Source: Rotaria macrura (Eukaryota > Rotifera > Eurotatoria > Philodinida > Philodinidae). Taken from it: DNA of 64,000 bases. The notes under the pieces are model-generated. The model made no database searches. It saw nothing but the letters and a program-made list of their open reading frames with translations, and had not been told where the DNA came from. The position numbers were made by a program, and so were the translations under genes. Location: contig OENT01000564.1 of NCBI GenBank assembly GCA_900239685.1, positions 1 through 64,000 on the forward strand, read 5' to 3'. Positions 11,741-23,409 of this stretch are shown piece by piece (position 1 is the first letter of the stretch; every line of letters starts with the position of its first letter).

Positions 11741-12202
11741 GCTTTCAACATCACCAGGAATGCTACCAGTATCACGTGGAACGCTACCAGTAGCACCATG
11801 GATGCTATAAGCACCGTCTGGGATGGTAACATCCCCAACTAGGGTGCCAGCAGCATTACCTGGAATTCCTGCTGTAATACTTGGGTTGCGACCAGCATAA
11901 TCTGGAATGCTATCAGCACCACAATAGATGTTATGAGCATCACCTAGAATGCTACCAGCATCACACGAGATTCTTTAAGCCTCATCTAGAATGCTATTAG
12001 CACTCCCTAAGACGGTAACACCCGCACCTAGGATGCCAGCAGCATTAGTTGGGATTCCAGCAGTAATACCTGGGACGCAACCAGCATCGCCTGGACTGCT
12101 ATCAGCACCACATGGGGCGCTATGAGCATCACCTGGAATGTTTCCATCACCACGTGTGATGATATCAGCATCATCTTGAATGGTAGAAGGATCACTAGTG
12201 TT
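11741..12202. repeat. 21-bp minisatellite, 22 units, with 189-bp higher-order period
   Basis: Twenty-two uninterrupted 21-bp units (462 bp) close to GCTACCAGCATCACCTGGAAT. Units 5-10 (GGTAACATC..., GCCAGCAGC..., TCCTGCTG..., GCGACCAGC..., GCTATCAGC..., GTTATGAGC...) recur in the same order as units 14-19, a higher-order repeat of nine units. Twenty-one bases are seven codons. The plus-strand frame reads about A-T-S-I-T-W-N/D per unit, with several Trp codons changed to TAG. The minus strand stays open over the right half (12028-12246) as hydrophobic heptads. This suggests a decayed repeat protein, or a minisatellite that merely preserves frame. Confidence 0.85.
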
Positions 12203-12280
12203 ACTTGAATCAGCACCAGAGAAAGATGTGCATTAGTCTTTCGCATGCTGCACTACACGAGTAGTTAAGTAAAATTGCAC

Positions 12281-12721
12281 CATAGATGTCCATGGTGGTG
12301 CTGTCGCCACCACGCCGTCGCCGCGCCGCTGCCGCTACCACTAGCACCGTGACGGCAGTGGTACTTTTTTCAAAATCTCATAGCGGTAGCGGGGCGGCGC
12401 AGCAGCGGCAGATTTTCGGTCGCGCTAAAAATCTCTAGACCCTATAAAAAGAATGAATCTGCTGTTTTTCGAATGGATTGTTGCTGTTTCTCTTCTCATT
12501 TTACATTAATATTTCATCAAACAGGAATTGTTAACACTATAACATATATATTGCCTATTTTTTGTGAAAAAGTAGATTTCGTATAATTTTTAATGCAACG
12601 GCAGCGGCGTGGCAGCGGCTCTGTTTTTATACGTGGCGTTGCGGTAACGTCGCGGCAGAGATTTCTCAAAAACCTCGGCGGCGCTGCAGCGGAATATAGT
12701 CAACCGTGATGGACATCTATG
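12281..12721. mobile_element. hAT-like MITE, family 1, copy A
   Basis: Terminal inverted repeats CATAGATGTCCAT and ATGGACATCTATG, with a perfect 8-bp target duplication AATTGCAC on both sides (12273-12280 and 12722-12729). An 8-bp duplication with CA...TG ends is typical of hAT transposons. Subterminal GGCAGCGGC-like GC-rich repeats flank an AT-rich core containing TCTAGACCCTATAAAAAG. There is no coding capacity. Copy B is at 50658-51041. The insertion is nested in the 11611-13122 element. Confidence 0.85.
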
Positions 12722-13122
12722 AATTGCACCTTATGAACGTAAGTGATTTTTCGTCGCGGCTCCCGGGTCCCTCGCCCATTCCGCTCCAGACACTGAAATA
12801 AAGGGTCCATTAGGTTGCCAAACATTTTTCCTGAACATCAAAGCACATTACTAATCGTGATTCGATATCTTTTTCTTTCCCACCGTATTTAGTTGGACTT
12901 GATTCAAATCACTCATTGATGTGCATCTCAGATGATGCTTTTAGCGTGACAAATCAAGATGAGGGGTATCCTCTTGCATGAGCACAAAAAGACTTGTGGG
13001 TACAGATTTGGACGTACGCATGCCAACCTAGTAGAATTCGAGATACTTGATTTCGACGCACTAGATTAGGAGGTACTGATTCCAACGTACTAGATTAGGA
13101 CGTATTGATTTAGTTGTGCGAG

Positions 13123-15864
13123 CTTTAGAATATAGATTATGAATCATTGATTAAGATGTAAACATATAGATGTACAGGTTAGGAAGTATAGATGTATAAA
13201 TAGAAGATTCATACCTATAGAAAGGATGTAAGCGTATATGAATCGGAAAGGTGTGAAGTGTTTTTTCTATGGTTTCCGACGAAACGATAAACCGGATGGA
13301 CTCGATGCAAGTGTATTATATGTCATTTTCCGGCTAGAGAAGACTTCTAAGCTACTTTTTCCTTTTCTCCACCATACTTAGTTTGAATATCATTTAAAAA
13401 CCTGTGTCTCTGTAACACTCGGCTTTTTTCTGAAAAATCATTCCAGTATCATCACATAATTTTACATTTTTATTGGAAAAAGGTAAACGAACCAGATGTT
13501 CGTATTCCATCACGGACAGCCATGACTATGCTGGAACAATCAATTTCTGTGTAACTCGATCTTTTGATAACGGAATTCAGTGTGCACTTCAGTACAACTA
13601 GCAGTTATCGAAAAATATAACCATGATTGTTCTGATGCTTTGCTTACTTTTAGAATTTCACTCGATTTCTGGATTATCAGAGAAGTAAAAATCATTGGAC
13701 ATAGATTTGGGCATACTCTCCATTGACGAGAAAGATTTGTAATGGTTTTCGTAAAGGGTGATTTTTGCAGGATTTTATCGATGGGTAGCAGGACTTCTTG
13801 CTTCTTTTCACTGTACGAATCCATTGTTTGTTACGTTCAGTGGTTGATGTCTTTGGCCGGGATTTCTCTTCCTTTAATGATTATTGGAAAAGAGTGTTTC
13901 GTGCTGCGTGCATTACGGCAGTTAACTATCACTAATGTTATGGTTACGGCTGTAAACACCATGGTATGAACTGAGTAAGATTGTCCTATATGGATGTATT
14001 ACGACAGAAATTCATGTGTAAACAATTGTTGTATTTGATCGTATACTCTGCGGCAATATATGGTAATACTGCGTTACACACAAAAACGTTTAAGTACGGT
14101 AAATAAACAGTCGTAAGTTTAAAGTATGCGGCAGGTTACGTTAGCATTAAGAGGCGTATATGGCCGTACTTTGTCATCGCATTGCTCATCCTAGAAAGAA
14201 TTAGAACACTGACACTGGAAGTGAAGCGTAAAACGTTGTCCCTAATCAAGTTGTGCCGAAACATCTTACAATAGTATTTAAGTTAACTTCGAATAATTTT
14301 ACTAAGTATCATTTTTTGAAAATAGTGGTGCATTTTTATCGATAGACAATGTTAGATCAATAGATTAGTATTAAATGAAAGATGGTTAAATTCACATAGC
14401 ATTACTTGAAAGTATCGAAGTAAAACGAAGATAAGGTGCTAGTCTTAAATCTAAACTAGAAGAAAATCAAAATTGTTGCCGTCTTATTCTTGAACTCAAA
14501 TATTCAGAGAGTACAGCTGAGCTTAACATTTATTTGAATGTAGTTTTTTTATTTAGCAGGTTTATTTTCGGAGCAATAATTTGAATGTAACACGTGTAAA
14601 CCCTAAATAAAAGGTTTCGTATCAAACCTAGTTCTAGGATTTGAAAAAACTCTTTGTAACCGGGATTTCATGCTTAAGTGTTTGTGGATAATTCCAATAA
14701 AACATCACGTGATAAATGAATACGGAGCTTTTAAACTTCAGTAATAAACCAATTTTTTTATGAGTCTGTTTGAAGCATGCTAATATCTCAGACGCTGATT
14801 TTTAAATAGGATACAGATATCCATCTTTAATTTAAACAGTATTTTTCACAAGATAAGGTGGATTTGACACAAATCTAAGATATTGTTGCTATATAAATTC
14901 TGTTACTCTTCAAAGTTTCTTGTTCATTAAAAAATGCGAGCGCAATTAAAATTTGAGGAAATAATTAATCACTAGCTGAACAATTTTGAAACAATACTCT
15001 TGCGGTATTATTGCAGTGTGTTTCAGTGAGAAATATAGTTAATCAAGGATTTTATTTAACTGAATTAAGGCGAGATAAAGCAAAATCCTACCGATTGTAA
15101 CTTTCACACAGACAATCTCTGTGTAAATATACATGGGCTCTTTCGTAGAACGAAAACACCTAGAGTTCTTAGTAAAATCATCTTTTGTGCTGGCCAATTT
15201 ATCGGTCGACAGTATATACAAAGTTCACTATATGATTATACATGTACTGGTTGTTGGTAAGCATATGAAGTGTGAGTAAAACTGAAGTTTTCAGCTTACT
15301 AGTTAATCGACAATGACGTCCGAGAAGTTTAAACATTTATGACTAACATGTTTGATGGCGATAAGTTTAATATAAATTCCATTGCGGCAGCGTTATGAAG
15401 CTGCTCTTAATCACGATTAAAAGTCTTAGAGTTTTAAGACCTTCTTGACTGAAGATACGAGTGCGATTGAAGATAGGCGTTCATTTTAATGCGTTCAGAT
15501 TCCCACCCACATTCTCACATTCATTTCTTTTATGGATAAATATTGAAACATATTAATAGTGATCTGCACTGAAAAAGATTTCCGTTCCTTTCTTCTTAAG
15601 GCAAGAAAGAACGAAGATATTTTTACAGTTTAACATTTTGTTCTGGAACAACTTATATATATATATATACAAAGCAGTTTGTAAGGAATAAAAGGAAAAC
15701 ATTTTGTGTAGACACTGTACAAAATTTCCCTGAGATGAAGGAAGAAGAATGAAAAAGAGAGAATAATAAATTTCGATTCGAGTGACTGTTACGGTAATGA
15801 TGTTTTCTTTCAATTTGAAATCAATTACACAAAAACTTCACTGATCCTTATGTCGATTGACTGG
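13123..15864. other. Gene-poor region
   Basis: No recognisable gene. A region rich in TACGG/GCCGTA motifs (13905-14180) resembles motifs at 9963-10180 and may be a transposon remnant. An (AT)n tract of about 20 bp lies near 15652-15670. Short open frames (13540-13824, 13742-13969, 15553-15813) lack motifs. Confidence 0.4.
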
Positions 15865-18800
15865 CTACACATAAACACGAACGAATGCTTCTATTGGTTT
15901 TCGGCATATTGGACAGGATCTTAACGAATGGCCACATGCAACACATGTTGAAAAATGTCCGCAGGGGATGCATGCAATACGTTTTTCTTCGCTCATGCAT
16001 AAAGCACAGGGGTTTGTCAAGGTTTTAGGAGAGATGTCCATTGGCTCTGTTGATGCTATGTTAGGAGATGAGTTTGCGGCTTTCGTTTGTACGATATTTG
16101 ATCCAGGCTTGATTTGAGAGTTAGATTCGCTATTAGATGCATGAGATGCATTCATCGTTTCATCATTTGAAGCAGTAGATGTGGCAGTATTTTGTGGTGT
16201 AACCGAATGTGGGATCGATGGGGTTGATCTAACATTTGCTTCTAAAATGATATATATTGAACATAAGTTTTCATGATTGTAACTGTCCGATAACCTACCT
16301 GCTTGTTCTTGTTCACGAATCTGTTGCATTCTTACTCCAGGAACGATGATATTCTCCTTTTTACCGTTGATGCAATCGATTTGTTTCTGAAGAATAGTAC
16401 AAGCCATCAGCAAATCCGAATCAGTTTCAAAGTCGTCTTCTAATATGATTATTTCAACGATGAAAAATTTAAAGCACAAAATGAAGACTATGAATTATTA
16501 CTTTTTAATCGAAGTTGGTCTTCCCAACATCGTTTGACGATTGATAATTTAAAATTTTGATTGAGTAATCTTTGAGAGATTGGTAGATCTAACCGAGCAG
16601 CAACGAATCGTGATAATGTGCTTTCATCAGCTATTTGTAACTTCTGATGGTTTGAATTCTCACTCAACGGTGGGTCATTAGCTCCGACGCGTGCTAGAGA
16701 AATAAATTGATAATTTTTATATTTGAAGAAATAAATGCTTATATCACTGATGGAACTAGTGTTCATAACTGGTGTCATACGCTAATCTACTAGAATTTGG
16801 ATATCGATATGAGTAGAGGGGCTAACCAAGTTGCTGATAAAGTTCCGAAGAAAGGCTTAAAAGATTGAAGATTTTCCGCTGTTGCCATTGTCGCATCATA
16901 AATGATATTGGTTTTCTAAAACTTTCGGCAAATATAATCTAGTCTTCATTGAGTAAGCAAAGCAAAACCTATTTCCAAAGGAGTTTTTATGACATAAAAT
17001 TGATGTGAATCGTATTAGATTTAGCTTTTCAACAGACATCCATCTTATTGTCAGCAAAACCAAGAAATCGCTGACTTCAGAATATTTTCTTGTTCACTTT
17101 TTCAGTGCAGGTATTTCCCATGCATGAACCTGAAGCGTAATATACAATGTGTATACAAGATTAATGATGACATTTTTTCACCTCTTCCTGAGCTATTGAT
17201 GGGGAGAAACTCAAAAATTTGATTCGTCTAATAAAACAGAGGAATGAGACTTGCTCTTCTATTCGTCTACGCCTCGATACCCATCTGAAAACCCAAATAC
17301 TATAGACACTACTAATATTCTTAAAACGGTTGCATCGTTGGATTTCTCCAAGTAACTGAGTAGAATTTTTGGCAAATTTTTAAGGCTGCGCAATATTCTA
17401 AAATGATTATATTTTTCGTAGCGAGTAGTTTTTTTCGAGATTAGGAGATCTCAAATTTCTGAAAGATGCAAAAACGTAACCAAATTATTTTCGATTTTCA
17501 TCTGATATAAATGTGACACTTCTAATCAGTCGAATAAAATTTATCGGACACAAATGTTTTAAACTAATAATAAATTCACTTACCCTGAGCTATCCGTTTC
17601 GATTCCTCAATTTTTCGATAAAGATCTTCGCCACAAAGTTGTCTGGCATAAGCACAACAAGGAAACCATCTTGCGTGCTCAATCATTGGATTATCTTTGG
17701 CGCCCCAGTTCTGAAGTGATCCACTGCAGTAGAAGCAGGTCACAATAGTCTGTACACCACTGTAAAAGAATCCCGCTCGAACAAGATCATCAACATCCGG
17801 CAAGTTTTCCTTAGGCCAGTTGGCGAAAGATGCATAGCGTTTCGGTATTTCAATGAATGCGGTGTGGCAAACTTTAGTAGGCACAATTTCATTTAACCGA
17901 ACCGTGCCAGTGGCTGTTTCCGTGGATGAATGATTATTGGTCGAATTGCCATTTACAATCGCTATGGGCATCTCTGCACGACGATCCAACATATTTTTCA
18001 CGTAAATACAGTTGGGAGACAGAGTTTTATGAACTAGCCAAGGGTCATCTCCATTCTGTGTCCATTGTTGACAGATGAGATTACAGTAGACGCAAATAAC
18101 GCGGTCGCCGACATTACAGCAGAAAAATCCAGCTTGAATCATTTGTTCTCGAGTTGGTGACTTTCGATGAGGCCAGTGGGAGAAATTTCGACGGCGTATC
18201 TCTTTAGTTATTTTTACTTCACAAAATGCATGCCCTGCTTTTTCAATCGTCGATAAGTCAACTTTATGACGTTTCGGAGGATGCTCTAATTCATCCGTAT
18301 CACTACTCGCTATTTGGCGTGCACCAGCCATCCTATTTGATGAGCATGATTGGATGATAGGACTCGATGGTTTTAACGAAAGAACAAATGGACAATTCGG
18401 ACTACGTTCCGCATGAATAGAAAATGGGTTCATGTAGAGTGTCCAATCGGAGACTGTTAGTTGGCAATCGTTGCATCGAGCTGTATCCCCACTATTAATA
18501 TATTGGAATCCACCAGCCCCCATTGAAATACTCGAATGAACACCAAATTTTCTAGCAATATTTCTGCAAGTATCCAAAATTGAGTTATTCTTGGCACGGA
18601 ATGGATTTTCAGATTCGGCACCCACAATAGAATTCATTGTTGGACGCGTTGTTTGTAAGGTTGTCATTGCAATACGATTGGTTCCAGTTTGATTGTTCCC
18701 ACTTGGGAAAGATTTTGAGTCGGCTGCGTCATCTCTATGGCACGTGTCACCAGGGATATACTTGTCGTGATAATTAAATTTCTTCCCTTCAATATAAGAT

Positions 18801-18955
18801 TTCGTCAATGTAATTGACTGATCGACTATGGTCTCTTTTCTCTTTAGAATATTGTCTTGTGATAATTCTTCTAAGTGAGTCTGATCGTTTTTTATTGGTA
18901 ACGTCATTGTCGCAGGGCTGCAAGTGCTCAATTCCAATGCTCCAGGTTTCATCAT
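15865..18955 (-). CDS. Inhibitor-of-apoptosis protein: three BIRs, UBA-like region, RING E3
   Basis: Four exons joined in phase: 18955-17584, 16693-16502, 16439-16299, 16241-15865; 693 aa. BIR1 (about 150-190) has CNDC...H-x6-C; BIR2 (about 260-325) has CVYC...H-x6-C; BIR3 (about 375-445) has CFYC...H-x6-C with the usual RAGFFYSG lead. Exons 2-3 encode a UBA-like helical stretch (DDFETDSDLLMA). The C-terminus is a C3HC4 RING, CALC...CGHFSTCVAC...CPIC, as in XIAP/cIAP. Such proteins bind caspases or IBM-bearing partners through BIRs and ubiquitinate targets through the RING in the cytosol. No CARD is seen between the UBA-like region and the RING; a Ser/Thr/Asn-rich linker takes its place. The first ATG (18955) was chosen because a stop lies just upstream (18985-18983). 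A TTTTCAG about 75 nt further 5' suggests a leader intron. It is longer than XIAP because of a low-complexity N-terminus. Confidence 0.92.
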
Positions 18956-19914
18956 TATACTAGTTGCACTCGGATAAGTCAATCAAAGTAGAAGTTCGAA
19001 GGTAAAGTCTTAAAATCAAGGAGGTGTGTATCTGAAAATAAACTTTATCATTCGTCGTTATCATTACTAATGGGTTTTTAGCACAATTACAATAGATGTG
19101 GATGCACGGATGTGCATGAGTTTAGATTCAGTTGTCGAAGAATATATCGAGTCAAGAAATCGAAGTTCACATGGCTGAGCGCGAATCCAGGCTAACAACC
19201 TCCCATTTACATCTACAGTTGTAATCTCGATTCTTGATTGCGATCGGCCTTTATAAGTTTTGGTTGATCTGGGTCTTCAAGTCGACAGTAGCACAAAGTT
19301 GTCAGTCCATAGCCGAGATTCCCTCAAAGAATCCCCATAGAGTTCATAGAAAAACTGATGGGAATTCACGATAGAGAGGCTATGGGGATTGTTAACAGAG
19401 TTTACGATTACTCCGTGGGGAGTGTTAAGGGAATGATTATTCAAAGGACTATAGGAGTGTTTTATGATATATATACCAACTTCTTTCCTTCGCTAGTTTT
19501 GTTTCCCCAAAAGTCCCTTAGTCCTCATACGATTCAGTAGCGTTCCATGTTGAGCTTATAAATTTATGAAGAATATTCTTAATAGTTCCCATAAAATCCC
19601 CTCTTTGACATCAATTTATCGTACACTTATTCTGAGTCAAAATCCACTTTTCAAAAAAAAAATCTATCATTTTTGTAAACGGATATTCTACTTGATCCGT
19701 TCATCAAGCTTGGTCTCAGTGAATGAGTTAAGTTGATGGAATATTAACTCACGTCAAAGTCACGAGTTACCGGCGAGGAGACTCGAGTACAAATCTCAAT
19801 GATATTTACTACTTACAAAGGATAAGTTTTAAAAATAAACAATTATTTCTTACTTAACTTGCTGATTTTAATATTTTCATAGGGGTGAAAGAAAATAACA
19901 AATATTTACCTGAT
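18956..19914. other. IAP upstream region with small inverted repeats
   Basis: Holds the likely IAP 5' leader and promoter (minus strand). At 19318-19400, ATTCCCTCAAAGAATCCCCA faces CTATGGGGATT in opposite orientation. Similar GATTCCCC/GGGGATTCC motifs recur at 20470-20505, on the other side of the MITE at 19915, so the MITE may sit inside an older fold-back element. No gene seen. Confidence 0.4.
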
Positions 19915-20361
19915 TAGGGATGCAACGGTTATGATAACCACTACAATCGATACCCGCTCCATGGGTACCGACTCCACCAGTAACCGTCAAAAGCCGGTAT
20001 TAGCCGATAAAAACCGGTATAAACTAGCGATGCCACGATGAAAATGAACTAAATATCTCTGGTTCAAGCCAATAACCAGTTCTAACTCGCAAACATTGAT
20101 ACCAGCCGGTATTCGCCTAATGCTTTCGCTATAAACCAAAATAATCCAAAAGACGTCGTTCAAAAGTAGTAGGACGGTTACGACCGGTTATTTTCACTGT
20201 TACAGCCCTTGTATCAACCGGTATAAAGCATTTATTAGCCGGTATGAAGCAGGTATTAGCCAGTATTAAAGGTTACCGGTGGACGAGTAACCGGTTGGAA
20301 CGGTTACTGGTGGACCAGTTACCAGTTGGAACGGGGATTCATCGTCACCGTAGCATCCCTA
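19915..20361. mobile_element. hAT-like MITE, family 2, copy A
   Basis: Ends TAGGGATGCAACGGT and ACCGTAGCATCCCTA are inverted repeats. Flanks TACCTGAT (19907-19914) and TTCCTGAT (20362-20369) match at 7 of 8 positions, as expected for an aged 8-bp hAT duplication. The interior is packed with ACCGGTTA / TAACCGGT motifs in both orientations (for example GCCGGTATTAGCC, GGTTACCGGT). No protein is encoded; short frames across it are shadows. Copy B lies at 23061-23409. Confidence 0.85.
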
Positions 20362-20369
20362 TTCCTGAT

Positions 20370-21843
20370 ATCCCTCAAAAACACTCCGGGAATCACTGTG
20401 AGGAACCTGAGGATTTTCTTCTTTTAACTGTGCGCTCCAAAAATCTGGAAACTCTTTTAGAATATCTCAAAGATTCCCCGTTAATTTTCTTGGGGATTCC
20501 TTAAAAGATTCTCTACTAGGGTTGATGTGAGTCGTTCTCGGTCTTACCCTCTTTGAGGCTAAATGCATCCTACGTGCAATGCTATAGCAGACTACTTAGT
20601 TTAGAGTTATAAAATTATCTCTACTATCCGATGCATACATCACAAAACTGACACCTCTAGCCTAATTATTCCATTCTAGGTCGAGCCGTTTGTTTTTGCA
20701 GTGTTTCAGCGATATTACGCAAGACATGGACGTTTCCTCTACTAATCAATCGGTCTGACTGTAGGGATAGCCCCATGAAGCTGAGCTTAGTATTTTGCAA
20801 CTATTTACAGTGAAGTTACCCAGGTTAGGAAGTACAAGCCGGTTACCCACAAAAAAAATGTGACATGCGTGAAACTTGGAAGTAGGAATCGGGTGAGTGG
20901 ATCCATTCACCGGATTTCAACTTGCAATTCTTGACATTTCCCTGCCGAAAGCAGTATTTTTCCTGTGGATTCCCACCGGAAATTCACGGATCCGGTAGGG
21001 GAAATCCTCGAGTGGGGTATTCGGTTGTTCATTGTGACACATGCTCATCTTTAAGCGTAAATGTTTTTAGCTAAGTATTTCGCTAGCTTCAAATATGTAG
21101 AAAGTCAATAAAAGTTATGATGTCAGTCGCAATTTTTGCTGCTTTCGGCTGTAGTTGATGCTATGCTTTTTGATGATTTAAAAGGAGATCAAGTGTGATT
21201 CTAATCAATAGTAATAATCATATCTTTTTTTTTACACATCTCGACTTAAGATTTCCTACACTCTTATGCTTGATGAAAGAATAGGATCTATCATATCTTA
21301 GGTAATATTTTGAAATATTTTCTTCAATAATTTAACAAGCAGATATGCAAAAAATGCAACGAAATCACTTCTAGTACCTAATAGAATTCGATTAGTAACG
21401 TTGTGAGTGAAGCAAAATAGCTCAATGCGAATATTAGCTCGTTTTATTCTGAATCAAAAATTTTCCTTATTACTTACTGTTTCGCGTAGGACAATGTATG
21501 AAGTCACTTGATTGAATAAAATTTGTATCCTTCGAATTTTACCAGTAGCGCAATTTATTTCTGAGTTCAATATACGATTTTTAACCATTTATGGGCAAAT
21601 GCTTATGTGATGAATAATACTATGCGGTTTTATCATCAATATTAATTGTCTTCTGAATGTACTTACCGTTAGGAATATATTAGCTATGATGTAAAAGTAG
21701 AAAAATTTTATATAAACTTCCATTGGGGAATATGGTATTTTCCAACAAACATCGACTGATACTCGCCTAGTTAAAAGAACGTGTCATTTTTTTGCTTGGA
21801 AACTTCCAACCTATTTATAACGCGAAGTCAACAAAAGATGCAT

Positions 21844-21881
<38 letters not shown>

Positions 21882-23060
21882 GAAGAAAAAAAGGAAGAAA
21901 GAAAGAAAGGGGGAAAAGGGAATAAAAATAAAATCATAAAACCGAAGGTGGTGTTAAAAGGCCTATTCAAAAATATATAAAGATGTAAAGATTTAAAAGA
22001 AAACAGATGTTACATTCCTGACTATGAAAACGACTTAAAAATTGTATCTCAATAAGTTTCATGAGTTATTCCACGTCAAATTACTTTTCATTAAAAAATA
22101 CTCACGGAGTTTGATCGAAAGCAAATTTGATTGTGCTTACGTAATCAGAAATTTAATGCTTTTTTGTTGAAATCGTTAGATTTTTATCAATTTGCAGATA
22201 TGGGTTGGCTTGCAGAGAAACTATAGCACCCGAGTAGTATTATTTTCGGAAAGAAATGGTGAGATGATCCCCAGGTCGAACATTCCGGTGCGGAATCAAC
22301 CGATTCCTAGAAATGCCGGTATTTTCCTTCAGGACCCGATGAGTTTTTCGAATGTTATCTGCAGTATCCTGCAGGCTCCGGAGTCTGGAATCAGGGTCCT
22401 GGGTCAATAAAGAGAACGTACTCATGAATAATCAAGCCAATTCTGTTATTATTAAATTATTTTTGTAACATGGCTGCCTCTCTTAAACAATATAGTAATA
22501 TTAGTACGATCAGGTTGTGATCTTAGTATCGCAAAAGGTTCTGGTATTGTCAAATTCTTGTGCAATTTATGTGAGTGAACACGAATCTTTAAGAAAGCTA
22601 ATACGCATCTTGACCACTTATAATTATATCTTTCATAGAGACTAATATGGAAGGGATAAAATACATAAAACCACGATAAAAGAAAATGTTGATGAGACGA
22701 ACGAACTAATTTTCGGTGAATGAATCACGTACTTTGCTGTGCTTCGTCAAACGATCGTATGAGACATCAACCAATTTGCTTGTAATCTAAAAACAGACAT
22801 AGTTACATGTTTTTACATGGAAGAGTTTGTCGAGGAATCATGGCGAATATGATGCTATTCATGCTGGCATTATTATTTGTTCTAATTATCAAATAGAACG
22901 GCAGTGAAGGTAGTAATAACTGTCTAAAAGTCGACAAAAATAGTATGGTGGTGGTTCCATAGATAAGGAGTTTAAAAAAGACTAGAAGTGATTCTCGTTC
23001 TAAGAAAAAAAAGATCGATTCGGAAACTTCTATTCAGATAAATTCAGGAACAGTTGCAAC
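20370..23060. other. Gene-poor, repeat-rich region
   Basis: Contains several GC-richer patches with internal inverted motifs: 20870-21010 (GGATCCATTCACCGGATTTC facing GGAAATTCACGGATCCGGT) and 22230-22410 (opposed short frames over GGAATC/GATTCC-type sequence). These look like old fold-back or MITE remnants without clear ends. No gene recognised. Confidence 0.35.
21845..21920. repeat. (GAAA)n microsatellite
   Basis: About ten GAAA tetramers followed by an imperfect GGAAG/GAAAG purine tract. The purine strand is plus. Confidence 0.95.
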
Positions 23061-23409
23061 TAGGGATGCAATGGTGACAGTGAATCGCTGGTTCGCCGTT
23101 CTAACGGTAACCATCCTTACCGGTAACCGTTCCACTGGCAATCGGTAATACAGGTTTATACCGGCTAATAATTGCTTTATACCGGTGATGTAACGATGCA
23201 AATAATCTGTCGTTGGTGAAACCATCCTACCACCTTTGAACGACCTTATTTTGCTTATTGTGATTTATACTGGAAGGAGTAGAAGAATACTGGCTAGTGT
23301 CTGTGTATTCGGCTTAGAACTGTTTACCGGTCGGAACGGTTATTGACCGTACCGGTTACCAGTGAATCGTTTACCGGTTGTAGCAGTTATTGCAATCGCC
23401 ATAACCCTA
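23061..23409. mobile_element. hAT-like MITE, family 2, copy B
   Basis: Left end TAGGGATGCAATGGTGACAG matches copy A (19915). The right end ATAACCCTA is degenerate. Flanks GTTGCAAC and ATTGAAAC agree at 6 of 8 positions. The interior shows the same opposed ACCGGTAACC / GGTTACC motifs. It is shorter than copy A and more diverged, so likely older or an internally deleted sibling. Confidence 0.7.

Larger units (their letters stand above)
11611..13122. mobile_element. Composite inverted-repeat element with 29-bp tandem repeats in its arms
   Basis: The left arm (about 11611-11705) contains two 29-bp units of the form AAATCAGTGCGTCCTAATCT plus AGTACGTCG. The right arm (about 13022-13122) carries the same series in reverse complement (for example GATTTCGACGCACTAGATTA). 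The arms align along about 90 bp. Inside lie the 21-bp minisatellite (11741-12202) and a later hAT-like MITE insertion (12281-12721). No transposase was found and exact termini or target duplication could not be fixed. Confidence 0.55.

Noticed and set aside
11741..12202. Regular short repeats that could suggest a CRISPR array
   Set aside because: Units are contiguous 21-mers without unique spacers, in a eukaryotic, intron-rich context; this is a minisatellite.
18956..18982. N-terminal extension of the IAP to 18982
   Set aside because: That frame starts with TTG and is preceded directly by TGA; the first ATG at 18955 is preferred.
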